A stretch of DNA of 30,509 nt, taken from positions 1-30,509 of the forward strand of contig CAMMMI010000005.1 in NCBI GenBank assembly GCA_946497905.1, in the 5' to 3' direction. Of this stretch, positions 22,860 to 30,509 are shown in pieces. Positions within the stretch are counted from its first letter, which is position 1, and each line of letters starts with the position of its first letter. This DNA comes from an uncultured Clostridium sp. (lineage in GTDB: Bacteria > Bacillota > Clostridia > TANB77 > CAG-508). The position numbers were made by a program, and so were the translations under genes. The notes under the pieces are model-generated. The model ran no database searches. It saw only the letters and a program-made list of their open reading frames with translations, and was not told the origin of the DNA.

Positions 22860-23918
22860 ATGGTATTAAAGCAAAATTTTTATGTTTTAAAATTACGAAA
22901 AAATTTTTTTCCAATAATATTTATAGTTTTCACTTTATGTTTATTGATTTTTTCAAAAAGCAACTTACCTGCCGTAAAATCTGGATTGTCGCTTTGGGCA
23001 AATTCTGTCGTTCCATCCTTGTTTCCGTTTTTTGTAGCCACAGAACTTCTTATGCATACTAACATTGTATCTCAATTAGGTCTAATATTAAATAATTATA
23101 TGAAACCTTTATTTAATGTTCGTGGTGAGGGCAGTTTTGCTTTTATTATGGGCATTATTAGTGGATATCCTGTGGGAGCAAAAATTGCTACTAATTTTAG
23201 AAAAAATAATATATGTACAAAGGAAGAATGTGAAAGACTTCTTAGTTTTACCAATAACTCAGGCCCTTTGTTTATAATAGGTACTGTTGGTATCTTAATG
23301 TTTAAAAATACTTCTATTGGCATTTTACTTTTTATAACTCATATTTTAGCTTGCATAAGTGTTGGAATTATTTTTAGGTTCTGGAAAAAAAATAAACAAT
23401 CTGAACTTTATACTTCTAAACATTCTAGTAAAATAAGTTCAAAAAAAGATGTTAATTTTTCTAATTTAGGTGAAGTCTTAGCAGAAAGCATTACGAGTAG
23501 TATATCTACCATCCTTTTAATTGGTGGATTTGTAGTTATTTTTTCAAGTATAATCTCCATTTTACAATCTAGTGGAATATTGAACTTGATTTCTACTGTT
23601 TTATCCCCTATTGCAAATTTTATTAATATTGATCTTTCTTTTATTTCTGGAACTTTAACTGGTATTTTAGAAATAACTAATGGAATAAACTCCATATCTA
23701 ATATTGTATGTAGAAAACTTTCAATAAATATTATTATTACTGCATTTTTACTTGGATTTGGTGGTATATCTGTATTATTACAAGTGTGGAGTATAACCTC
23801 TAAAACTGATTTATCTATAAAACCTTATTTGTACGGAAAAATTATTCAAGGATTTTTAGCTGGATTTTATACTTATATATTTATTAATATTTTTCCTTTT
23901 TTTAATTTTGATTTGTAA
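22860..23918 (+). CDS. ylbJ: Sporulation integral membrane protein YlbJ
   Basis: A 352-residue membrane protein with about eight hydrophobic helices. Diagnostic: SLWANSVVPSLFPFFVATELL near the N-terminus, GIISGYPVGAKIATNFRKNN, and ERLLSFTNNSGPLFIIGTVG. It belongs to the nucleoside-recognition/Gate superfamily; YlbJ is needed for normal spore cortex formation in Bacillus under sigma-E. Start ATG 22860, with AAGGTG 6 bases upstream; the in-frame GTG at 22851 is part of that site. It is followed by a small conserved-looking gene at 24022. Confidence 0.9.
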   Translation: MVLKQNFYVLKLRKNFFPIIFIVFTLCLLIFSKSNLPAVKSGLSLWANSVVPSLFPFFVATELLMHTNIVSQLGLILNNYMKPLFNVRGEGSFAFIMGIISGYPVGAKIATNFRKNNICTKEECERLLSFTNNSGPLFIIGTVGILMFKNTSIGILLFITHILACISVGIIFRFWKKNKQSELYTSKHSSKISSKKDVNFSNLGEVLAESITSSISTILLIGGFVVIFSSIISILQSSGILNLISTVLSPIANFINIDLSFISGTLTGILEITNGINSISNIVCRKLSINIIITAFLLGFGGISVLLQVWSITSKTDLSIKPYLYGKIIQGFLAGFYTYIFINIFPFFNFDL

Positions 23919-24021
23919 GTTTTATTTATTTAACTTTTATAATTTACTATTAATTTGGCTTGTATATTTTGCATTTTTTTATATTTTATTAATATATTTG
24001 TTGTAGGAGGTATTGATAATT

Positions 24022-24258
24022 ATGGATAAAGATTTTAACGGTTTTTCACCATATATGGATTTTGGTATGCAATCTCAAAATGGAATGGATATGAATGAAT
24101 TGTATAAAGATCCTATGTTTAATCCTATAATGCAATATGAACAAGCTTATAGTTATTATCGTTATTTATGTATGCAAATGGATTATAAAATTAAGTGTAA
24201 AGAGTATGAAAAAATGTGCGGACATTCTCAGGATAGAAACCAAAGAGAAATAAAATAG
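24022..24258 (+). CDS. Small Met/Tyr/Gln-rich protein of unknown function
   Basis: A 78-residue soluble protein rich in Met, Tyr, Asn and Gln (NPIMQYEQAYSYYRYLCMQM), with a short basic C-terminus and two Cys. The composition recalls small spore-coat or spore-associated proteins, and the gene follows ylbJ, but I cannot name a family. ATG 24022 has TAGGAGG 11 bases upstream; TTG at 24013 is too close to it. The foldback element begins 15 bases after the stop. Confidence 0.6.
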   Translation: MDKDFNGFSPYMDFGMQSQNGMDMNELYKDPMFNPIMQYEQAYSYYRYLCMQMDYKIKCKEYEKMCGHSQDRNQREIK

Positions 24259-24273
24259 AGGACGTACCTTAAA

Positions 24274-24692
24274 ATTGCCAAAGGGGACGGGTTATTTTGG
24301 CACTACTAGGGGACGTTCCTTCAATCCCGAAAATTAGGGAACAAGGGGACAGACCTTCCAAGTTTAACATCTTACCTTACCCTATAGTAATCCTATTATC
24401 CTCAAATATGTGATTTGAATGTGATTGAAATAATTTTAGAAATTCTTTATTAATTTTTTGGAAAATGTTCGCGTCGAGCTTTAGCTCAGACTAAGTGAAA
24501 GAGTGCCAAAAAATTAATTTAGAATTTTTTAAATTATGTATTGAACCGAAAATCACATATTTGAGGATAATAGGATTACTATAGGGTAAGGTAAGATGTT
24601 AAACTTGGAAGGTCTGTCCCCTTGTTCCCTAATTTTCGGGATTGAAGGAACGTCCCCTAGTAGTGCCAAAATAGCCCGTCCCCTTTGGCAAT
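24274..24692. repeat. 419-base giant foldback element (143-base arms)
   Basis: Arms 24274-24416 and 24550-24692 are inverted copies of 143 bases with a single difference (24292 T against 24674 G, a G-T pair). The outer part carries the 29-base unit seen twice at 12813-12944 and the REP-like motifs seen at 1-75. The 133-base centre holds a second inverted pair (24441-24461 and 24506-24526, 21 bases, two mismatches) around a core from AATGTTC (24464) to AAGTGAAAGAG (24503). No open frame of note. It fills the gap between the 24022 gene and the uppP stop and would terminate transcription from either side. Confidence 0.85.
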
Positions 24693-24698
24693 CAACCT

Positions 24699-25547
24699 CT
24701 ATAACATAAAATATGCCAATACTATAATTCCAAGTATAATTCTATAATATCCAAACACTTTAAAATCATGTTTTTTGATATAATTCATTAAGAATTTTAT
24801 AACTAAAATTGATATTAAGAAAGATACTAGCATTCCTACTAATAAAATAATCAATTCTATACTTGTAAATCCAAATCCAAACTTTACTAATTTTAACAGA
24901 CTAGCACCCAACATTGTTGGTATTGCTAAATAAAATGTAAATTCTGCTGCATTTGGTCTTGATAGTCCTATTAATAATCCCCCTATTATTGTTGCTCCCG
25001 AACGTGATGTTCCTGGAAATATTGCTGCTAGTAATTGAAATACGCCTATAATCAAAGCATCTTTATATGTAATTTGTGAATTTTCTGTTTTTGTATTTTT
25101 TCTATTTTTGTTCCAATTTTCTATAATTATAAATGCTATACCAAAAACTATTAATGCAATTGCTATGCATGTTGGATTATAAAATAATTCTTCAAATACT
25201 TCATCAAAAAGTAATCCTATAATTGCTGCTGGTATGCACCCTACTAATATTTTCCCCCACAAATTCATTATATCTTTATTTAAAATTGATAAAATTCCTT
25301 TTTTCTTGATTGCTTTTTCTTTGTTTTTTGTAAAAGGCCATATGTTTTTAAAATATAATAATACAACCGCTAAAATTGCACCAAATTGTATTACCACTTG
25401 AAACATTCCCCAGAATTCTGGTGATACTTCTTTAAATTTTATGAATTGCTCTACTAATATCAAATGTCCTGTACTACTAATTGGTAACCATTCTGTTATT
25501 CCTTCTACAATTCCAAATATTATTGTTTTCACTATTTCTATAAACAT
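24699..25547 (-). CDS. uppP: Undecaprenyl-diphosphatase UppP (BacA)
   Basis: A 282-residue polytopic membrane enzyme that dephosphorylates undecaprenyl pyrophosphate to recycle the cell-wall lipid carrier; it also confers bacitracin tolerance. Seen: GIVEGITEWLPISSTGHLIL (first conserved motif) and FPGTSRSGATI (second conserved motif), with about eight membrane helices. Full length. Its ATG overlaps the dpaA stop (TAATG), with GGAGG upstream inside dpaA, so translation is coupled to dpaA. Confidence 0.96.
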   Translation of the reverse strand: MFIEIVKTIIFGIVEGITEWLPISSTGHLILVEQFIKFKEVSPEFWGMFQVVIQFGAILAVVLLYFKNIWPFTKNKEKAIKKKGILSILNKDIMNLWGKILVGCIPAAIIGLLFDEVFEELFYNPTCIAIALIVFGIAFIIIENWNKNRKNTKTENSQITYKDALIIGVFQLLAAIFPGTSRSGATIIGGLLIGLSRPNAAEFTFYLAIPTMLGASLLKLVKFGFGFTSIELIILLVGMLVSFLISILVIKFLMNYIKKHDFKVFGYYRIILGIIVLAYFML

Positions 25548-26413
25548 TATTTTTTCTCCTCCAAAATTTCATAAATAGTTTCTTTTAAAATTCTTGCTGT
25601 GGTAACAGGTGCTGTTTTCCCTGGCAACCCTAGAGCTGTTATTAATTTTAAGTTATTTTTTTGTGCTTCTTTTTTATCTATGCCTCCATCACCAGAAGCT
25701 AAATCTAATAATAATGTATTTGTATTTACTTTTTCTAAAATTTCTCCTTGTAACACAATATGAGGAATAGTATTTACTATTATATCATAATTTTTTATTG
25801 AATTTTCTATTTTATTTAATTGTATATTTTGATATCCATAAGCTTCTGCCCATGCTAATTCTTCGTATTCTTTTGATACTATTGTTATTTTTGCTGAAAG
25901 TCCATCTAGTTTTTTAGCAAGTGTTTTTCCTACTCTTCCAAAACCTAATATCATTATTTTGCTTCCATGTATATTTATTTGTGTATTTGTAATTATTTCT
26001 TTTATTGTTCCTTCTGCTGTTGCAATCGTATTCAAAATTACTAATTTTTCATTTTTCATAATATCTATTATTTTGACATCTCTATATTTTTTGTAAATTT
26101 CATTTGATATAGTTCCAGCTATTAATGTTTTATTTTTTATAAGATTCATTAAATCATTTATCTTTATTGTATTTTCACTTAATGGTGTATTTACTAGTAC
26201 CCCATCTCGTGAAAATGGTATTGCACTAATTACTATATCTACATTTTCTAGTGCTTGTTCTAAATTTTTAGATATTTTTATATTTGGAACATCTTCTAAT
26301 TCTTGTTCTTTTTCTATCCCAAATATGTATATTTGTTTTTCTTCTTTAGCTAGTATTTGAGCTAGTTTAGTTAATCTTAAATCCCCACCAATTATCGCAA
26401 ATTTTTTACTCAT
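25547..26413 (-). CDS. dpaA: Dipicolinate synthase subunit A (SpoVFA)
   Basis: A 288-residue NAD(P)-dependent dehydrogenase-like protein that, with DpaB, makes dipicolinic acid for the spore core. Seen: N-terminal FAIIGGDLRLTKLAQILA, the middle AISNEI/ATAEGTIKEII segment, the Rossmann motif ILGFGRVGKTLAKKL and GLPGKTAPVTTARILKETIYEIL. Full length. dpaB (spoVFB), which usually follows, is not here; uppP takes its place. The ATG has no clear Shine-Dalgarno nearby; GGGAGAG lies about 45 bases upstream with a small hairpin between. Confidence 0.88.
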   Translation of the reverse strand: MSKKFAIIGGDLRLTKLAQILAKEEKQIYIFGIEKEQELEDVPNIKISKNLEQALENVDIVISAIPFSRDGVLVNTPLSENTIKINDLMNLIKNKTLIAGTISNEIYKKYRDVKIIDIMKNEKLVILNTIATAEGTIKEIITNTQINIHGSKIMILGFGRVGKTLAKKLDGLSAKITIVSKEYEELAWAEAYGYQNIQLNKIENSIKNYDIIVNTIPHIVLQGEILEKVNTNTLLLDLASGDGGIDKKEAQKNNLKLITALGLPGKTAPVTTARILKETIYEILEEKK

Positions 26414-26570
26414 AAAAACTAAAATGATATATTTAATTTCTTAAATACTCATTCTCTCCCTTCTTTTTAATCTTAGTAATATCCACATAAAATGTGTCGT
26501 TATATAATTATATTTTTGCAGATTTGATTTTATGAATATTTTTATAGATTAGTAAGCTCCATCCTGAATA

Positions 26571-27803
26571 TTATTCTTGTCTTTCCTTTTGGTTATCTTC
26601 TTTTATTATTTCTTGGATTTTTTCTTTTGATTTTCTATTCTTTTTTAATAAGTTTATATCATTATAACTTAAATTTCTTGTTATTTCACACATTTCTTCT
26701 AGATGTTCTTTTGCTCTTCTTTCTTCTATTTTTAATTTTTCTTGTTCTTTACTAGTATCCTCTAAATTGAATGGTATTGATATTTTTGCCATTATTGGTA
26801 TAAATATTGGGTCTTTTTTTACTTTATCTACTATTTTCATTGAATTTTCATCTATAGCTATATTTATATATTTTATTGCGGTTTCCTTATCTCCTTTTAA
26901 TAGATAGATTTTTGCTAGTTCAAAATATCCATCTGCTGATAATCTTTCATCTTCTATTGCTTCTAAAAATCTTTTTTCTGCTTCTTCTAAATCTTTATAT
27001 ATTAAGGCTATTTGTGCTAAAGAATATTTTGCATTATATAACAATGAATTTATTTGTGCTGCTTTTTCATAACATGTTTTTGCATTTTGAAAATCATTTA
27101 ACATTGTATATGCTATTCCTAAATTATAATTTAAATCATAATTTACTGGATTATATTTTAATGCTTCTTGATATACATTTACTGCTTCTTTGTATTTTTC
27201 TTGTTCTAATAAAATTTCTCCTAATAAATTTGTTGCTTCAAGCATTTCTGGTTTTTTATTTAATAAATTAAATAGCATTTCTGACGCTTCATCTTTTTTG
27301 TTTAATCCATTTAATAAATTAGCTATTTTGTAATATGAATCATAATCTTTTTTGTCTATATCTATTGCTTGCACATATTCATCTATTGCTTTTCTCATTC
27401 CACCTTCATTTTCATATATTTGTGCTAACATTTTGTGTGCTTTATAATTTTGAGGTTTTTTTGTTACCAAATCTATTAATGCTTGTTTTGCCTTTTTATC
27501 ATTCCCCATCATTAAGTAAAAATTTGCTCTTGTTACAGCTAAAAATTCATTTAATAAAAATCCATTTTTTTCTAATATTATTATTGCCAGTGGTAATATT
27601 ATTGCTAATACATATTTTAATATTAAAAATAGCATATTTAGTTTTACATTAAATAGTACTTCTACAAAATTCAATGCTATTCCTATTGCTTCTAATACTA
27701 GTATTATTACATATGTTGTATCATTATTTTTTATCATTCTTAAAAACATATATACAAATATTGCAAATGTAATTACTGTGAATATTAATTGTTCTACTAT
27801 CAT
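26571..27803 (-). CDS. Membrane-anchored TPR-repeat protein
   Basis: About 410 residues. Two to three N-terminal membrane helices (MIVEQLIFTVITFAIFVYMF and two more up to about residue 80), then at least six tetratricopeptide repeats (YKAHKMLAQIYENEG..., YDSYYKIANLLNGLN..., NLGIAYTMLNDFQNAKTCYE, YFELAKIYLLKGDKETAIKY), then a charged tail. Likely a scaffold for protein assembly at the inner face of the membrane; the partner is unknown. ATG 27803 has AAGGAG 9 bases upstream; the TTG at 27824 precedes that site. Neighbours are the prepilin-like gene and the transglycosylase, in the same orientation. Confidence 0.8.
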   Translation of the reverse strand: MIVEQLIFTVITFAIFVYMFLRMIKNNDTTYVIILVLEAIGIALNFVEVLFNVKLNMLFLILKYVLAIILPLAIIILEKNGFLLNEFLAVTRANFYLMMGNDKKAKQALIDLVTKKPQNYKAHKMLAQIYENEGGMRKAIDEYVQAIDIDKKDYDSYYKIANLLNGLNKKDEASEMLFNLLNKKPEMLEATNLLGEILLEQEKYKEAVNVYQEALKYNPVNYDLNYNLGIAYTMLNDFQNAKTCYEKAAQINSLLYNAKYSLAQIALIYKDLEEAEKRFLEAIEDERLSADGYFELAKIYLLKGDKETAIKYINIAIDENSMKIVDKVKKDPIFIPIMAKISIPFNLEDTSKEQEKLKIEERRAKEHLEEMCEITRNLSYNDINLLKKNRKSKEKIQEIIKEDNQKERQE

Positions 27804-27837
27804 TTCTACATTCTCCTTTAACAAAGAAAAACGTCCC

Positions 27838-28212
27838 TTATTGAGACATAATATTTCCTTTACTATCTACTACATAACTTCTTCCACTATCTACAAAAGT
27901 TATACGTATATTATCTCCTAATTGTTCTGATGTATATTTATCATTTCCAGGTTCTTTATCTAACTCAGTATCCAAATTTTCTTTTGTTATCTTCCCATAT
28001 GTATCTTTTTGCATTGCTACAACTAATGCTACTTCTAATAAATCTCTTTCACTTTTTGCTTCTGCCTGTTCTTTCCCTTCATTAGCTTCTTTGATTATTC
28101 CTTTTTCTCCTGTTAAAGTTGTTATACTTACTCCTGCTAATATTAAAAGAATAATTATTGTTACTATTAATGCTATTAGTGTTATACCTTTTGTACTTTC
28201 AAATTTTTTCAT
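27838..28212 (-). CDS. Prepilin-like protein (type IV pilin-type N-terminus)
   Basis: A 124-residue protein with leader MKKFESTKG, a hydrophobic helix ITLIALIVTIIILLILAGVS, and a small hydrophilic domain ending in a strand-rich segment (DNIRITFVDSGRSYVVDSKG). The N-terminus closely matches that of the DGR target (GITLxALxVTIIxLLIL, then LTGExGI), so both are probably processed and assembled by the same machinery. Ala replaces the usual Glu at mature position 5. No prepilin peptidase or pilus ATPase gene is in the window. Start ATG with GAAGGTG upstream. Confidence 0.75.
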   Translation of the reverse strand: MKKFESTKGITLIALIVTIIILLILAGVSITTLTGEKGIIKEANEGKEQAEAKSERDLLEVALVVAMQKDTYGKITKENLDTELDKEPGNDKYTSEQLGDNIRITFVDSGRSYVVDSKGNIMSQ

Positions 28213-28330
28213 AAGTTATCACCTTCCATTTTACAAAATAATACCATTAATACTGCAAAAAATCAATTATCTTTTTGAAAAATATTCATGATTTATTGAT
28301 GTACTACATCTAATGTAACTGCAATCTTAA

Positions 28331-28900
28331 TCAATATAAATAACAATAAATTTTATAATCTCTTAGTATTTTTCTAACATAATTATTAGTTTCTTTATAA
28401 GGAATATTCTCTATATTTGTACCATCACCTTTAATTATACCTTTTTCTATCCAATTATCTACAGTACCTATTCCAGCATTATATGCGGCTAATGCCACTT
28501 CTTTATTCTTATATTTTTCTAATAATACTGATAAATAATTTGTACCAATATTTATATTGTTGTCTATTTTTGATAATTCTTCTCTTAAATTTTCTTTATC
28601 TAATTCTAATCCTAGTTTTGTTGCAATTTCTTCTCCAGTATCTTCCATAATTTGCATTATCCCTATTGCACCTTTATGTGATACAGCATTATTATTAAAA
28701 TTACTTTCTGCCTTTATTACTGCATAAATCAAGTTCTCTTCCACTCCATATTTTTCTGCATAAATTGATACTATCTCTTTATAATTTTGTGGATATATTA
28801 TCTTTAGTATTTTATCTTTAAACATCCCCAGAAAAACACATACTATGATAATAATTATTATAAAAATAACTAATTTTTTATTAGTAAATAAATTTCTCAA
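28331..28900 (-). CDS. Lytic transglycosylase (SLT domain), membrane-anchored
   Basis: A 189-residue protein with an N-terminal membrane anchor (KKLVIFIIIIIIVCVFLGMF) and an SLT/goose-lysozyme-like catalytic domain: catalytic Glu in AVIKAESNFN, GAIGIMQIM, and AALAAYNAG-type motif seen as VALAAYNAGIGTVDNW. It cleaves peptidoglycan glycan strands with formation of anhydro-muramic ends. I prefer TTG at 28900 (AAGGAG 8 bases upstream) over ATG at 28954, which has no site. It lies 64 bases downstream of polA. Confidence 0.9.
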   Translation of the reverse strand: MRNLFTNKKLVIFIIIIIIVCVFLGMFKDKILKIIYPQNYKEIVSIYAEKYGVEENLIYAVIKAESNFNNNAVSHKGAIGIMQIMEDTGEEIATKLGLELDKENLREELSKIDNNINIGTNYLSVLLEKYKNKEVALAAYNAGIGTVDNWIEKGIIKGDGTNIENIPYKETNNYVRKILRDYKIYCYLY

Positions 28901-28964
28901 ATTTATCTCTCCTTGTTTTTCCTGATTTGTATTAATCATTATAAATGTTATCATTTACCTTGTA

Positions 28965-30509
28965 CTATTTACATTCATACCAGTTTTCCGCTTCTGAAAT
29001 GTCAGCTATTAATGGTACTTTTAAATTTATAGCACTTTCCATTTCTTCCTTTATTAATTTCTTGACTTCTTCTATTTCATCTTTTGGACTTTCAATCATC
29101 ATTTCATCATGTACTTGTAATACAATTTTTGATTTTAAATTTCTTTTCTTTAATTCTCTATACACATTTATCATTGCTATTTTCATTATATCTGCTGCTG
29201 TTCCTTGAATTGGAGTATTCATAGCTGCTCTTGCTCCAAATTGTCTTACCATATAATTATTTGATTTAAGTTCTGGAATATATCTTCTTCTATGAAATAG
29301 GGTTTCTACATACCCTTGCTCTTTTGCCTTTTCTGTTATATTATCCATAAATTCTTTTATTCCTTTATATTCCTCTAAATATTCATCAATATATTTTTTA
29401 GCTTGTTTTCTTGATATTCCTAATTGTTCTCCTAGGCCAAAATCACTTATACCATAAACAATACCAAAATTTACAGCTTTTGCATTACTTCTTTGTTCTT
29501 TTGTTACCTCTTCCATTGGAGTTTTAAACACTTTAGAAGCTGCTTGTTTATGGATATCTTGATTATTATTGAATGCCTCTATCATATGTTTATCTTCTGA
29601 AATATGAGCTAATACTCTTAATTCAATTTGAGAATAGTCAGCATCTACATATAGTTTTCCTTCTGCTGGTTTAAATATTTTTCTTACCCTTTTTCCTAGT
29701 TCAAACCTAGTTGGTATATTTTGAAGATTTGGTTCTGTTGAGCTTATTCTTCCTGTTGCTGTTATTGTTTGGTGGAAAAAAGAATGTATTCTTTTAGTTT
29801 TTGGATTTATATATACTTTTAGTCCTTCTACATATGTTGAATTTAGTTTCATTAATTGTCTATATTCTAAAATTTTTTCTATTATAGGATCTTCTTTTTT
29901 CAATTTTTCTAAAACGTCTACATCAGTAGAATATCCGCTTTTTGTCTTTTTTACAACTGGTAATTTCATTTTTTCAAATAATATTTCACCAAGTTGTTTT
30001 GTTGAATTAATATTAAAGTCTTGACCTGCCATCTCATGTATTTCTTTAGTTAATATTTCTATTTTACTACTTAATTCTTTTCCAAAGCTTTCTAATTCTT
30101 CTTTATCGACATACATGCCATTCCATTGCATATCTGACAATACTTCAACTGTTGGCATTTCTATATTAAAGAATAAATCTTTTGCATTTATTTCTTCTAG
30201 TTTTTTTAATGTTTCTTCTTGTATTTTGGCTATTGCATATACATATATCAGGTCAAATTCCTTTTCTGTATTTTTTGTTTCTTTGTTTTCATTAATACTA
30301 TCAAATAAATTTATTTGTTCTTCTTTTTCTTCTTCTCCAATATATTCTTTTATATCTAACTCTATATATTGGCTAGCTAAATTTTCTATATCAAATTTTG
30401 TATTTGTAGGATTTAACAAATATCCTGCAACTGCTATGTCATAATACATTCCTTCTATATTAATTCCTGCTTGCTTTAATAAAATATATTCTTTCGTTAG
30501 GTTTATACC
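28965..30509 (-). CDS. polA: DNA polymerase I (C-terminal part; 5' end outside the window)
   Basis: 515 codons are visible and the frame stays open to the window edge, so the N-terminal flap-endonuclease domain lies outside. Seen: the end of the 3'-5' exonuclease-like domain (DIAVAGYLLNPTNTKFDI), the thumb with SGYSTDVDVLEKL, motif A (DADYSQIELRVLAHIS), the O-helix (RSNAKAVNFGIVYG), NTPIQGTAADIMK and motif C (VLQVHDEMM). The acidic residues of a proofreading exonuclease are not evident in the visible part, so proofreading may be lost, as in many Firmicutes. Confidence 0.97.
   Translation of the reverse strand, partial: GINLTKEYILLKQAGINIEGMYYDIAVAGYLLNPTNTKFDIENLASQYIELDIKEYIGEEEKEEQINLFDSINENKETKNTEKEFDLIYVYAIAKIQEETLKKLEEINAKDLFFNIEMPTVEVLSDMQWNGMYVDKEELESFGKELSSKIEILTKEIHEMAGQDFNINSTKQLGEILFEKMKLPVVKKTKSGYSTDVDVLEKLKKEDPIIEKILEYRQLMKLNSTYVEGLKVYINPKTKRIHSFFHQTITATGRISSTEPNLQNIPTRFELGKRVRKIFKPAEGKLYVDADYSQIELRVLAHISEDKHMIEAFNNNQDIHKQAASKVFKTPMEEVTKEQRSNAKAVNFGIVYGISDFGLGEQLGISRKQAKKYIDEYLEEYKGIKEFMDNITEKAKEQGYVETLFHRRRYIPELKSNNYMVRQFGARAAMNTPIQGTAADIMKIAMINVYRELKKRNLKSKIVLQVHDEMMIESPKDEIEEVKKLIKEEMESAINLKVPLIADISEAENWYECK

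Noticed and set aside
24274..24692. Insertion sequence with transposase
   Set aside because: No open frame in the element encodes a transposase; only inverted arms and a short core are present.
27838..28212. Second DGR target
   Set aside because: It shares the prepilin-like N-terminus with the target but contains no sequence resembling TR.

Overview
The window comes from a very AT-rich, low-GC Gram-positive bacterium, most likely an uncultured spore-forming member of the class Clostridia (probably gut-type). The evidence is: Firmicutes-type gene blocks (fab/acc type II fatty acid synthesis, murB next to yvcK, rplU-rpmA); sporulation genes (ylbJ and dpaA/spoVFA); strong AGGAGG ribosome binding sites with frequent TTG and GTG starts; and AT-rich sigma-A promoters with 16-17 base spacers.

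Positions 1-7400 hold an accessory island. After the end of a repeat element (1-75) and a GT4 glycogen-synthase-like gene (93-1385) comes a complete diversity-generating retroelement (DGR). A plus-strand operon with its own promoter encodes a stand-alone MutS domain-I-like protein (2037-2456), an Avd-like helical protein (2453-2821) and a DGR-type reverse transcriptase with YMDD and IGNxTSQ motifs (2806-3900). Facing it on the minus strand are the template repeat (TR, 4241-4373) and the 618-residue target gene (4440-6296), whose last codons are the variable repeat (VR, 4437-4569). TR and VR are 133 bases long and differ at nine positions. All nine are adenines in the TR coding strand, which is the signature of adenine-directed mutagenic retrohoming. 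The target starts with a type IV prepilin-like segment and ends in a formylglycine-generating-enzyme/C-type-lectin-like domain, so it looks like a surface or pilus-tip binding protein with a diversified ligand site. A tandem ribbon-helix-helix regulator (1494-1850) and an XRE regulator (6655-6996) flank the system, each with a palindrome near its start.

Positions 7540-14864 carry a minus-strand fatty acid synthesis operon, in transcription order fabH, fabD, fabG, fabF, accB, fabZ, accC. It lacks acpP, an enoyl reductase, accD and accA. Two small plus-strand genes with their own promoters and terminators interrupt it. A 132-base inverted-repeat element between fabD and fabG has overwritten the last codons of fabD.

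Positions 15089-24258 contain rpmA and rplU, a foldback element, a GtrB-like glycosyltransferase, a glycogen debranching enzyme, a membrane-anchored YvcK/CofD-family protein with altered signature motifs, murB, a Lys-Glu-Leu-Thr-repeat coiled-coil protein, ylbJ and a small Met/Tyr-rich protein. A 419-base giant foldback element (24274-24692) follows.

Positions 24699-30509 are all minus strand: polA (cut by the window end), a lytic transglycosylase, a second prepilin-like protein, a TPR membrane protein, dpaA and uppP. All functions are inferred from sequence motifs read by eye; no database search was run.
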